Below are positions 17,920-28,300 of a stretch of 64,000 nucleotides of DNA, one piece after another. Made by a program: the position numbers and the translations under genes. The notes beneath the pieces are model-generated. The model was not told the DNA's origin. It saw only the letters and a list, made by a program, of their open reading frames with translations, and made no database searches. Origin of the DNA: CAVOGJ01 sp963700865 (GTDB lineage Bacteria; Planctomycetota; Planctomycetia; Pirellulales; Pirellulaceae); NCBI GenBank assembly GCA_963700865.1, contig CAVOZC010000016.1:186001-250000 (forward strand), in the 5' to 3' direction. How positions within the stretch are numbered: the stretch's first letter is position 1; every line of letters begins with the position of its first letter.

Positions 17920-19191
17920 CGGTTCCTCGTCGATTCGACAATCGATCGTGATCGTTCAGCAAAAATTCAATGGCGCCGGTCATGGTGTCGACCGCCCGAC
18001 TGGGCGTGAAACGCTTCGCTCGCTCGCGAGAGACTGCGGACATGTGAGCAAGTTGCCCCCGCCGCTCGACAAGCCAAGTGAGTTTGTCCGCGATGTCGCG
18101 TGGACTCAACGGATCAAAGAGCCGGCCGTTTTCGCCGTCGCACAGGACCTCGCCGTGCGCACCGTCGTAGCGTGAGTGGAGTAGTGGTAATCCGTGCGCG
18201 AGCGCCTCGAAGCCCACGAGCGCACGATAATCATCCAAGGTCGGCATGACGAACGCATCGGCGGACTCGTAGAAAGCGGCTAACCGTTCGTACGGCTGGC
18301 GGCCAAAGAACGTGACGACCTCCGCGAGCTTGTGCGCTGCTACCAACTGTTCCAGTGACTCACGTTGTTCGCCGTCGCCGACCAGCCACAACTCAAGTTC
18401 GTTTCGCACGGCCATCGGCAACCGGGCGACTCCCTCAATCAGCTGCGCCACACCTTTTCTCGCGATGAGCTGCCCCACATACATCAGTCGCAGCCTGCCG
18501 CGGCGGGGCGGCAGTTCCATGGCGGGCGCTGCCTCCTGTAAGCCGTGGCCGACTCCGGTCGTATCTGACACGAGAAACGTGCCCACGCGAATCTTCTCCG
18601 CGGGGACGTGCAGCAAGGTCTCGAGATAAGCGCGCCTTGCGCATTACTGGTCAGAAACAGATCGATGCCGCGGCAGGCGAAACGGCGGAGGGCCACAATC
18701 GGCCAACGGGGGCGGCGCGTCGCACCTTGATACGGATCTCCCTCGATAAGAGCCAGGATACGCGTCCGAGGCAGCCACGGGCGGAACATGGCCAGATAAA
18801 CGGCAAGCCCCAGCAGTTCCTGCACGATAATCACCTCGGGTTGCAGGCGGCGAATCCGCCCCAAGATCGTGGGGGTCGGAATCACGAACTGACGGTGGTA
18901 CGAGTTCTTTCGTTTGCCGAGGGGCAAGTGCCACGCCCCCGCGAATTCGATCTTTCGATCGGTGCCCGGAACCGGCTTCGAGGGAGGAAACGCACTCCAG
19001 AATTGACTGGCAGGAAAGCGATCAATCAGTGGTGGCAACAGGCGGTTCCAGTAAAGCAGACTCTCCGGCGTGCCGACGCAATTGAAAAGCCAGAGGATAC
19101 GGGGCTGCCCTCCGCTGGCGCCTGTCGCCCCGTCGGCGGGTCCGGTCGCCGGCTCAAGGGAAACGCAGGGATGTATGGTCGAGGCGTGCAT
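17912..19191 (-). CDS. GT4-family glycosyltransferase (frame break at about 18630)
   Basis: The N-terminal half carries PRILWLFNCVGTPESLLYWN and QPEVIIVQELLGLAVYLAMF. The C-terminal half has YVGQLIARKGVAQLIEGVA, LWLVGDGEQRESLEQLV and the donor site PTLDDYRALVGFEALAHGLP. The last resembles the E-x7-E motif, but the first acidic residue is displaced. The frame changes at about 18630 after SNAQGA; one added base in a GCGCGC run joins the halves into about 426 residues. It is the first gene of the minus-strand polysaccharide operon and is divergent from the flippase. Confidence 0.83.
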
Positions 19192-19259
19192 GGCAGGGGA
19201 GAGTTTGTCTGGTTCTCGAGGGCGGCTTCCGCTAGGCTCACCAGCCAGGCATTCGCGGA

Positions 19260-20747
19260 ATGTTGATGGGAGCTTTTTCCTTGCGGCACAGAACGACCAG
19301 CTTTGCGACGGCCAGCCGAGGTTTCGGATGGTCCTTGATGGCCAGCCTGCTTGTCATGCTCGCCTCTCTTGTGGCTCAGTTCTTTCTGGGACGCTTACTT
19401 TCGATTCGTGACTTTGGCGTGTACGCCATCGCCATCAGTTGTGCCAATATGGTGATAGTGTTTCGCGATGGAGGCGTGGCCCATTGGCTGGGCCGCATGA
19501 CGGCCGATGAATTCCAGCGCGTGCGGGGTAACGCGATGTGCCTTGCGTTCACCAGTTCCCTGCTGGTCGGCGCACTGCTCGCCACGGTGGCTTACCCCAT
19601 TGGCTGGTTGTATGGCGAACCGCAGGTGAGTCTGGTATTGCTGGTCCTGGCGGCTTCCTTTCCTTTGGGCGCTTATGCCATCGTTGGCCAGGCACGGTTG
19701 CAGGTCGAATTGCGCTTTGAGACCATGGCCACCATCAAGCTGGTGTCGGGCTATCTCCGCTACGGGCTCACCGTGCTGCTTGCCGCCCGTGGCTGGGGCC
19801 CGCTCAGCTTTGCGTGGCCAGTCCTGTTCGTGGCCGCGTTCGAACTGGTGCTGTTCGCCTGGTGGACGCGACTGCCGGTGCGCGGTACCGATTTTTCCTG
19901 GTCGGCGGCTGGTGACGTGTTCAAGCAAAGCAAGTGGTCCCTCTCAGGTTCTTTCTCGGCCGCCCTGCTGCGGCAGTGCGACTATGCCGTGTTGGGGCTT
20001 TTGGTTCCGACGTCGGTCGTCGGCGCTTATTACTTCGCGTTTCAACTAGCCATTCAGCCGGTACAACTGATCGGTGAGAGTCTCCGCAAGGTGGTCCTGC
20101 CGCTGTTTGCCCGCGTCGCTGGTGACGCGGAGCGCGAACAGCGGAGCCTGACGTATGCTGGCACGCTTCTCGGTATCGTGGCGGCTCCCCTGATGATGCT
20201 GCTCGTGGTCACAGGCGGTCCGCTCCTGGAACTGCTTTGGGGCGGAAAGTGGGCCGTATCGGCCGTGCCGCTCCAACTATTAGCATTCGCCATGCCAATC
20301 CATCTGGTATCGGTTTTCTGCGAATCTCTCGCACAATCTCGCGGCCAGTTTCGGCTTTGGACGGTTGCCGTGTTGCTCAGGGGCATCGGCCTGGGTATTG
20401 CCGCAACACTGGCGGCCGCGATTGCCGGTTTTGCGGATATTAACGTCCTGACGCTGTTGCTCGCTTTTTACCTCGCCGTCAGCGGCCTGATCGAAGCGAT
20501 GCTCCTGATGCGCTGGCTGGCACTTCCGCTGGCAGCCATCTGGAATTCGGCGGCCGTGCCGATTGTCGCCGCCGGCACGACAGCGATCCTGACGCTCGCC
20601 CTGCTGCAGCGTCTTTCGCTCGAGTCGGCCATGCATCAACTACTGACGGGCGGTGGGGTGTTCATCGGCACCCTGGCAATCGTGCTGGTATTGGTATCCC
20701 GCCACGGATTGTCATTGCTGGCGAAGATGTCGCGGATGAGTGTCTAA
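19260..20747 (+). CDS. Wzx-type polysaccharide flippase
   Basis: The 495-residue protein has about 14 hydrophobic segments and the N-terminal layout of the MATE/MOP polysaccharide exporter family (SRGFGWSLMASLLVMLASLV, then LLSIRDFGVYAIAISCANMV). It also has the conserved inner region FKQSKWSLSGSFSAALLRQC and FQLAIQPVQLIGESLRKVVL. Such proteins move lipid-linked sugar units across the inner membrane. It starts 68 bases from the divergent glycosyltransferase gene, and the two probably share a promoter region. The start at 19260 or the second ATG at 19266 is possible. The gene is intact. Confidence 0.88.
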   Translation: MLMGAFSLRHRTTSFATASRGFGWSLMASLLVMLASLVAQFFLGRLLSIRDFGVYAIAISCANMVIVFRDGGVAHWLGRMTADEFQRVRGNAMCLAFTSSLLVGALLATVAYPIGWLYGEPQVSLVLLVLAASFPLGAYAIVGQARLQVELRFETMATIKLVSGYLRYGLTVLLAARGWGPLSFAWPVLFVAAFELVLFAWWTRLPVRGTDFSWSAAGDVFKQSKWSLSGSFSAALLRQCDYAVLGLLVPTSVVGAYYFAFQLAIQPVQLIGESLRKVVLPLFARVAGDAEREQRSLTYAGTLLGIVAAPLMMLLVVTGGPLLELLWGGKWAVSAVPLQLLAFAMPIHLVSVFCESLAQSRGQFRLWTVAVLLRGIGLGIAATLAAAIAGFADINVLTLLLAFYLAVSGLIEAMLLMRWLALPLAAIWNSAAVPIVAAGTTAILTLALLQRLSLESAMHQLLTGGGVFIGTLAIVLVLVSRHGLSLLAKMSRMSV

Positions 20748-21066
20748 CCTGTTCAAGCGGGCCGTCGGTGGTTCCGACCCGCCGACCGTTGCTACCCGCC
20801 AGCGACTTTTTCTCCGCTCCGTCGGGACGGAACGACTACGGTCGGTCCAAAAAAACGAGCCCGCTTGCTGAACCCTTCGCCGGCCGGGAGCGTAGGTTCA
20901 TGAGATAGGGTGCGGTTGTCTGACGGAGTGTTTTCGTTCGTCGGACCGACTGGCTGCCAACGGGATACAGCGGCTCGGTGCCTAACGGGCGTTGGCTTGG
21001 ATCAAGCCGACCACTGCGGAGCAGCGGTCGGGCCGACGACGACTTGCGAAACCTGGAGGTGGAGCG
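20748..21066. other. Gene-free stretch with inverted repeats before an IS5-like fragment
   Basis: This 319-base stretch has no convincing gene. A hairpin lies at 20764-20786 (GTCGGTGG / CCGCCGAC, one G-U pair). A larger imperfect inverted repeat pairs GTTCAAGCGGGC at about 20751 with GCCCGCTTGCTGAAC at about 20861. These could be remains of the end of a mobile element, or a weak terminator for the flippase gene. Confidence 0.3.
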
Positions 21067-21387
21067 ATGCGGACGAATCGAGCGAATGGCACGGCGGACC
21101 CGGGTTTGAGAGAAGCCGAGTGGAACCGGATCGACTACCTGTTCTTCGACCCGCCGCCAGGTCCTTTTGGCGGTCGGCCACGGGCATCGTCACGGGCGTG
21201 TTTCGAGGCGGTCTGGTGGGTGCGTGCGCGGGAGGGGAAGTGGGAAGAACTGCCCCGGCAATATCCATCCGTTTCGACCTGCCTGCGACGATTTCGCGAA
21301 TGGCAGTCGAGTGGCATTTGGCGGGTCGCGGCGTCTCGCCTGGCTCGGTCCGACGACGGTCGCCAGCGGTGGGGGCCAGCCCGATGA
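21067..21387 (+). CDS. IS5/IS1182-type transposase N-terminal domain, stand-alone
   Basis: The 106-residue product matches the DUF4096-type N-terminal part of IS5-family transposases: an N-terminal EAEWNRIDYLFFDPPPG, the GGRPRASSRACFEAVWWV segment, and KWEELPRQYPSVSTCLRRF with WQSSGIWRV. The catalytic DDE domain that should follow is absent, and I see no second frame carrying it before the neighbouring gene at 21462. A good ribosome binding site, GGAGGTGGAG, stands before the ATG. It is either the remnant of an insertion sequence or a domesticated DNA-binding protein. Confidence 0.65.
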   Translation: MRTNRANGTADPGLREAEWNRIDYLFFDPPPGPFGGRPRASSRACFEAVWWVRAREGKWEELPRQYPSVSTCLRRFREWQSSGIWRVAASRLARSDDGRQRWGPAR

Positions 21388-21461
21388 TGGCGGCCAGCCT
21401 TGATGTCGGATGCCGCCGCCGCGGAATGGACTTCGGTCCGCCAAAAGCCAAGGCCAGCATC

Positions 21462-23514
21462 CTAGCGGAAAAGCATGCCACAGTATCCGACGACGCGGTC
21501 GGTTTGGCCCGAAACGTCGGCGCTGGTGCCGTAGGCAACGCGCGTGGCGGCCCGCAATTTTTTCAACTGCTTGAGGGCCAACAGTGCGACCACGGCCGGA
21601 ACGCGGCCACACATGCTGATCTTGTGCTGCTGGCACGTCTCGTAAACCGACTGTGGATCGAGGGACGTCAACGCTGCGATCGCCAGTTCGTCCAGTCGCC
21701 GGTTTTCGGCATCGCTGGCATAATGATTCATGTCACTGGAAATCAACAGCAGTACGTCCGGGTGTTGCTTGAGGACGCGGGCCAGCCCGCTGGCGATCCG
21801 TTCGCATTGATCGAAGCTCGCGGCTGACATGACGACACCGGTGACACGGGCTTGCGGGGCGAGCCGGTGGATCATGGGCAGCATGACTTCGATGCCGTGC
21901 TCCCGTGCATGGGCCGCGGCATCGAGCTCGAAGCCCGGCAAGCAATCGACGAGCGTGTGTGCCATTGAAATGTCGGCATCAACCGTGGCCCCCGGTATTT
22001 CCCAGCCAGCATGAGGCGCGATTGCCATATCGACGCCTAATGCGGTGTGCTTGGGACCCAACACGATGACCGAGTCGGGAATGGCGATACGTGCCAGCGT
22101 CGCGGCGGCAATCTTGCCTGAAAATTGCCAACCGGCGTGGGGAAGCAGTGCGGCTCGATAGCGAGCCGGAGAGGGGGAACTGGGCGGAAAGAGCGCATCC
22201 AGCTCGAGACGACATCTCCGTCGCGTCGGCCGGATAGAATGTGCCGGCGACGGCAGGGCTGCGAATTTCACTGGCCACCACCGGCGTGGGACGATTCACG
22301 ATCGACGCGCTGTTGCCCGTCGATTGAGTGCGCAAGCTGTAGACGTTCGCCCGCCGCGGTGCGTCAATTCCAGCCTGCTCCAGGGCCATCGCCACCAGTG
22401 CTTCGGGGCTCTTGCTCGGATCGAACATCCAGGCGGTTCGCGATTGCTCGATCACCAGGATCGATCGCTCGCTGGTGTCAACGCCCTTCAAGTCCGGCTC
22501 GGTGGCCAGTCCGTGCATCGCAGGGTCATACCCCACCGTGATTCCGAAGTTGCCGGTGAGGTCCGCGGGATTAAAGCTGCCTTGTTTGATGTTTTCGGCA
22601 ACGGCGGTCGACATCGCATGCAGCGTCGATTGGAGTGGCACCCCGGGGCGAAGGGAAAGCCGCATGACATGCACGGCGCCGCCGGCGACGCCCGGCAGGC
22701 TGACGGCGAGTGCGTTCACCATGCCATCCGGAACTCCCGGTATGAAATAGCTCGACGCCGAGCCCCGCAGGCCGTGCTGGATGCCGTCGTAACAAAATTG
22801 CGTGAGCTGTCGGAAATCGTCGCGGTTCAGGATCTCGCCGATCGAGATGCCGCCGCGGGCGATCGCCTCGGCGGCGATTGGACCCCCGAAGCTGCGACCT
22901 TCGAAACGAAACAGCTGGCACTCGGGTAATTTCCAACTCGTCGCGGGCAAGCCGGCCTTCGTGCATACCGCTGCTAGAAACTGTTCGGCCGAGTATCCTT
23001 GCTCGATCGCGACCGATGGCAACAGCAGGCCCGCCTGTTCGCCGAGGTTGATCCGTAATCCATGTTTTCCGATCTCGACTTCGTTCGCACGCGCCTCACC
23101 CTGAGCCAGGATCAACTCCAGGCGGTTGAGTAACCAGGTTTCCAGGTGCAAATAGGGAAGCTCGCTCGGAGATACCGCCGGCATGCGGGTGTCTTCCGTC
23201 GCGGTGCGGCGACTGGCCAACTCGATGGCGTCGCCCAGGGGCGTATTCCTGCCGAGAAAACCGCAGCAACCGCGCAGGCGCCCCGACCGCTTGAGGCTTA
23301 CAAACGCGCCGATGACGGTCATCTCCCGGTTGCCCCCAAGGGTCGCGTCCGGCAATTGGACATCCCGCTGCTGGACCGTCGCACAGACAAACTCACTGGC
23401 CGCCGCGTGGAGGGCGCTCTCCTGCTCCGGGGTGAGATCCGGGAGGGCGGCCATCCCACCGGCCAAAATCCGTGGCTCCGCGGAGGCGTCGGACGGGGAA
23501 GGTTGCGAATTCAT
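21462..23514 (-). CDS. AMMECR1 - unknown middle domain - Memo fusion protein (frame break at about 22212)
   Basis: Residues about 30-215 are an AMMECR1 domain (GAFVSLKRSGRLRGCCGFLG, EIGKHGLRINLGEQAGLLLP). Residues about 220-400 form a middle domain with GGISIGEILNRDDFRQLTQF and MVNALAVSLPGVAGGAVHVM, which I do not recognise. The last 270 residues are a Memo domain (IRSPAVAGTFYPADATEM, then LLPHAGWQFSGKIAAATLAR, SSDMNHYAS). One base must be added or removed at about 22212 to join the frames. AMMECR1 and Memo proteins, with a radical SAM protein, make up the AmmeMemoRadiSam system; its function is unclear. No radical SAM gene is next to this one. The start at 23514 suits the domain boundary. 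Confidence 0.82.
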
Positions 23515-23770
23515 GGCCAACGTTGCCCGTTTGCGGCAGTGACAGGGGGGCTGCCGGGGCAGCAGCCGAGACCCTCTCAATCCTACCGTTTTTGATGGAT
23601 GGGGGGCAGGGTCGGGCGATTGCGGGGCGGCGGCGGACCCGCCTCGCCAACGCCCCCTTGGTCTTGCGAAGTGGCAAGTTGACGATAGAATAAGGGGCTC
23701 TCCAGGAACCAGCTGGCGGTACGGTTGGTGAATGAGCGCATTTCAACCAGACAGGATACGGGTGACGGTG

Positions 23771-24040
23771 ATGAAGGGACGAGGTCGACCGCAAAGACGT
23801 AAGAAGGCCGTGACTCGCACACGGGCCGCGAAAAAAGATCCCATTTTTGTGGACGGCGCGAAGCCACGTCCCATGTACGTGGATTACAAGGATATCGAGC
23901 TGTTGAAGAAGCTCGTCAATCGTCACGGGCGCATCGTCGGGCGGCGGAAATCCGGTTGTACGGCTGCCAGCCAGCACGCCGTCACGAAGGCGATTAAGCG
24001 GGCACGGTTCATGGCCCTGATGCCCTACGTCGGCAATTGA
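23771..24040 (+). CDS. rpsR: Small ribosomal subunit protein bS18
   Basis: The product has the bS18 core: FVDGAKPRPMYVDYKDIELL, VNRHGRIVGRRKSGCTAASQ and KAIKRARFMALMPYV, preceded by a basic N-terminus. bS18 binds 16S rRNA on the platform of the small subunit together with bS6. From the ATG at 23771 the protein has 89 residues, a normal length; an upstream in-frame ATG at 23732 would add 13. No rpsF, ssb or rplI gene is nearby, although these are often linked. It is divergent from the AMMECR1-Memo gene. Confidence 0.93.
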   Translation: MKGRGRPQRRKKAVTRTRAAKKDPIFVDGAKPRPMYVDYKDIELLKKLVNRHGRIVGRRKSGCTAASQHAVTKAIKRARFMALMPYVGN

Positions 24041-24192
24041 CGCTGCATCCGCGTTCGGCGTGATCGGCGGTAATTGTCAAGCCCCGGAAATGGGCCAGGC
24101 TTTTCGCCGTTCATCGTTTCTCTGCTTAGCTCCAGGCTTGTCTCCATGACAGGCTGGAAGCCAGTCCCACGCGTCAACCCGCAAGTTCTCTC

Positions 24193-24642
24193 GTGAGCCG
24201 CAAATTCCAGACCCAGCGCCGCGTCGAATTCCGCGATACGGATGCCGCGGGGATCATGCATTTTTCCGTCTTTTTCAACTACATGGAGCAAGTCGAGCAT
24301 GAATTTTGGCGTCACCTGGGTTTGAGCGTGATGCTGCCCGGGGACGTGGCGGACAGTTACCTCAGTTGGCCCAGGGTTTCGGCCAGTTGTGATTATGCCG
24401 CACCGGCACGCTTCGAGGATGTGCTCGATATCTCGCTCAGCCTGACCTCGATTGGCAACAAGAGTGTGCGATTTCAATTCGATTTCGATATCGGACCGCG
24501 GCATGTGGCCACCGGGAATCTCGTGGCGGTCTGCTGCCGTTTTACGGAGGGACAAGCGCCCGCGTCGGTGCATATTCCGGAGTCAATCAAACAAGTCATC
24601 TTGCCGTACGTCGAAGATTCCGACGCAGCCGCTTCTCCTTGA
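24193..24642 (+). CDS. YbgC-type hotdog-fold acyl-CoA thioesterase
   Basis: The 149-residue protein starts with GTG at 24193. FRDTDAAGIMHFSVFFNYME is the catalytic region of the 4-hydroxybenzoyl-CoA/YbgC thioesterase family, with the active-site aspartate in DTDAAG. A hotdog beta-sheet follows (RFEDVLDISLSLTSIGNKSV). It would hydrolyse acyl-CoA thioesters in the cytoplasm. The ABC-transporter genes follow 15 bases later on the same strand, so they are likely co-transcribed, perhaps in lipid or envelope metabolism. Confidence 0.85.
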   Translation: MSRKFQTQRRVEFRDTDAAGIMHFSVFFNYMEQVEHEFWRHLGLSVMLPGDVADSYLSWPRVSASCDYAAPARFEDVLDISLSLTSIGNKSVRFQFDFDIGPRHVATGNLVAVCCRFTEGQAPASVHIPESIKQVILPYVEDSDAAASP

Positions 24643-24657
24643 GGATGGACTCACCGC

Positions 24658-25341
24658 ATGCTCGTCGTCTCGGAGATTACGCGCGAATATGTCACCCGGG
24701 TCGAGCCCTTGGTCGTACTCCGCGACATCTCGTTTCAGTTGCCCGCCGGAGAATCGCTCGCGATTCTCGGCCCCAGCGGTTCCGGCAAGAGTACGTTGCT
24801 GCACATTTTGGGTACGTTGGACCGGCCAACCTCCGGAAACCTCACGCTCGCTGGGGGGAATCCTTTCGACTTAAGTGTGTCCGCACGGGCTGACTGGCGG
24901 AACAAACACGTGGGCTTCATCTTCCAAGACCATCATTTATTGCCGCATCTGACGGCGCTGGAAAATGTGTTGATTCCCGCCCTGGCGCACGGTACCGCCA
25001 GCTCTTCCATGGTCGCTCGGGCGAAGGCATTGATTGACCGAGTCGGTTTGGCAGACCGTAGTGACCACCGTCCCGCGGAGTTGAGCGGCGGTGAACGGCA
25101 ACGGGTCGCCGTGGCCCGGGCCCTGCTGATGGGGCCCGATCTGATCCTGGCGGATGAACCGACGGGCAACCTGGATCAAGCCAATTCGGCATCCATCACC
25201 GATCTGCTTTTGCAGTTGAGGCAGAATGAAGTCGACCAGCCACCGATTCTCATCGTCGTCACGCACAGCCACGAAGTAGCTTGTCGTCTGGGCCAGCGTC
25301 TGACGTTGCGCGACGGTCGACTCGTGGAGGCGGAGGCATGA
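24658..25341 (+). CDS. ABC transporter ATP-binding protein, LolD/MacB type
   Basis: The 227-residue ATPase has Walker A GPSGSGKST, Q-loop FIFQDHHLLPHLTALENV, signature LSGGERQRVAVARAL, Walker B LILADEPTGNLD and H-loop VVTHSHE. This combination is typical of the LolD/MacB/FtsE group that works with FtsX-like permeases. Its stop overlaps the start of the permease gene (ATGA), which confirms the pair. It would power extraction of lipoproteins or export of other envelope substrates. Confidence 0.93.
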   Translation: MLVVSEITREYVTRVEPLVVLRDISFQLPAGESLAILGPSGSGKSTLLHILGTLDRPTSGNLTLAGGNPFDLSVSARADWRNKHVGFIFQDHHLLPHLTALENVLIPALAHGTASSSMVARAKALIDRVGLADRSDHRPAELSGGERQRVAVARALLMGPDLILADEPTGNLDQANSASITDLLLQLRQNEVDQPPILIVVTHSHEVACRLGQRLTLRDGRLVEAEA

Positions 25342-28300
25342 GTCGTTGGCGATATCTCGTCCGCAGTCTCGCGCACTACTGGCGGACGCATCTCGCCGTG
25401 CTGCTGGCGGTCGCCGTCGCCACCGGTGTTCTTACGGGCGCCCTGATCGTGGGTGATTCGGTCCGTGGCAGCCTGCGGCAGTTGACCTTGGAACGATTGG
25501 GCCGCATCTCGCATGTGCTTGTGGCGAATCGCTATTTGTCGGTCGATACCGTGCGTGCCTTGATGGCCGATCCGCGGTTGACCCACGCGACGATCGTGCC
25601 CGTCGGGATGCTGCCGTCGGTCACGGTGGAACGGACCGAACGCGGAACTGCCACCGATCGAGCGCGCGGAGTTTTCTTGATCGCGAGCGGCCCTGAGTTC
25701 TGGTCACTCGCTGATCCGGCAGGGGTCAGCCAATCGCCGGCCGATTTGGCCGCCGCAGCTCCGCCGGACGACCGCGTGGCGGTCAATCAGGCGCTGGCGG
25801 ATGATCTTGACCTTGCTGTTGGGGATCAAATCACCATTCGTCTGCCCTCGGCCAATCAGGTTCCCGCCGATAGCGCGCTGGGGCGCAAGGAGGGTCGAAC
25901 GGTGGGGCTGACGTCGCTTGTCTTGACCGCGATTCTTCCCGATGAAGGTCTCGCAAAATTCACGCTGCATCCCACGCAGGCTCGATCTCGCAACGTCTTT
26001 GTGTCACTGCGACGATGGCAAGCGGCGCTCGAAGTCGGGGACGGCGTCAACGCGATCTGTGTGGCACCGGCCGAGGGGCAGGCCGAGTCGGTCTTGGACG
26101 AGCCGTTGGCGGACGCGCTGCGGCCGACGCTCGAGGATTGTGGCATCAAGCTCACGCGTCCATCGATGTCCTTCACCGACCCACGTTCGGGCGAAACAAC
26201 GTTGGTCTGGGACTATTTCCTGCTCACCAATGACCGGTTGCTCTGGGACCCGGCGACTCGACGAGCCGCCTTGCGGGCGCTGGCGGGGATCGACTTCCAA
26301 GAGCTGTTCACCTATATGGCCAATACGATTGCCATCGAAAGTGCGAGCACCGATGGTACCACGCCGATCCCCCTGCCCTATTCGACCATTACGGCGGCGG
26401 ACAACCATCCACGTCTGGGACCATTGACCACCGGGGCCGGTGTCATCGCGGCGCCGCTGGCGGTGGGCGAAATCGCGCTCAACCGCTGGGCGGCGAATGA
26501 GCTGTCCGCACAGCCAGGAGACACCATCCGCATTCGTTATTTCCTGCCGGAGACCACGCATGGGGCGGCCGTCGAGGCGGCTGAGTCCTTTCGCCTGGCG
26601 TTGGTTACTCCACTCACAACTCCCGCACAGCCTTTCCGTCGACGTCGACCGGCCGTGTTCGACACGCGTCCCACACTTGCCAACGACACGCATCTAACGC
26701 CCACCGTGGAAGGAATCACCGATCAGGATTCGATCGACGATTGGAATCCCCCCTTTCCGTTTGACCAGAGCCGCATTCGACCTCGTGATGACGCCTACTG
26801 GGATGACTTTCGCACGACGCCGAAGGCTTTCTTGTCGCTGGCGGACGGCCAGCGGATCTGGGGCAGTCGGTTTGGAGATGCCAGCGGCTTTCGTATCCCG
26901 CTGCAGGCAGATGTCGATGAAGCGCAGTTGCGTTCGCGATTGAGCCAGGCTTTGCGTGCGGAGTCGGCAAATCTCGGTTTATCTTTTCAGCCGATCCGCC
27001 GCGAGAGCCTGCGGGCCTCGCAGGGCACCACCCCCTTCGCGGCGTTGTTCCTGGGCTTCAGCATGTTCTTGATCGCTGCCGCCCTGATGCTGATAGGCGT
27101 TCTTTTTCGACTGGGTGTCGATTTGCGAGCAAAGGAATTGGGGACGCTACAGGCCACGGGTTGGCAACCGCGAGAAATCATGCGTCTTGTGCTGACGGAA
27201 GCGGGACTGGTAGCGCTTGCGGGAGTCGTTTGCGGAATCGGATTGGCGATAGGCTATGCGAAACTGATGATCATCGGCTTGCGCGGCTGGTGGCTGGCGG
27301 CGATCGTGACCCCTTTTCTGGACTTTTACGCGCGGCCGACCTCATTGCTCGTCGGCAGTACGCTCAGTCTCGTCATGGCCCTGGGAGTGGTGCTGCTCAG
27401 CCTCCGCCGTTTACAGCGGTGCTCGGCCGTGCAAATGCTCCGTGGACAGCTTGATGTTGAGTCGCCCGATCGCCGGTCGCAACCCACCGGCCAGCGGCGG
27501 GGCGTGACGGCTGGCCAGGTCGATACCGAGCCGGGCGGGCGCCCGCGACGATGGCCTTGGGCGGGAGTCGGACTTGCCATGGTGGCTCTGCTCCTGGTTG
27601 TCTGGGGGACGCGGCTGGAAGGGGAAATACAGGCCGGTTTGTTTTTTGGCACCGGGGCCGTGACATTAACTGGCTTGCTGGTCGGATTGTCCCGCCGCCT
27701 GCGAGCCGCCGCCTCGGTCAACGCCTCGGCGGCCCACTTTGGACCGCTCACGCTGGCGTGGCGGACCACGGCACGTCATCCGCGGCGGAGCGTCCTCACG
27801 ATCGGGCTGATGGCTTCCGCGACGTTCGTCATTGCCGCCATCGCCGCGTTCCGATTGGCGCCCGCCGTCAGCGGCACGGGAGGCTTTACCCTGCTGGCCG
27901 AGAGCGATCAGCCCGTGCATCGAGATTTGTCCAATCCAGATGTGCGTCGCGACCTGTTTGGCAGGCAGGCCGAGCAACTGCGGGACGTGACGATCCTCGG
28001 CCTGCGGGTCCGCGCCGGCGACGACGCAAGCTGTCGCAATCTCTATCAAGCTCGGCAGCCGCGCATGCTCGGCGTCTCGCAACAGATGTTCGACTACTTC
28101 GATCGACACCCGAATCAATTCGCTTTGGCAACGGACGCACTGCCCTTGCCCAGCCGGGGGGCGATCTCAAATCCGTGGCGGTGCCTGCAGGATGACTCGT
28201 CGGCCGATGCCATCCCCGTGATCCTCGACAAGAACACGGCCATGTACAGTCTGCATCTGCCAGCCCGACTGGGCCACGAGTTTTCGCTCGATTTCGATCA

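Noticed and set aside
20910..21827. A plus-strand open frame of about 300 codons covering the IS5-like fragment and the Memo gene end
   Set aside because: It runs through the IS5-type domain in the wrong frame and then antisense to the conserved Memo domain.
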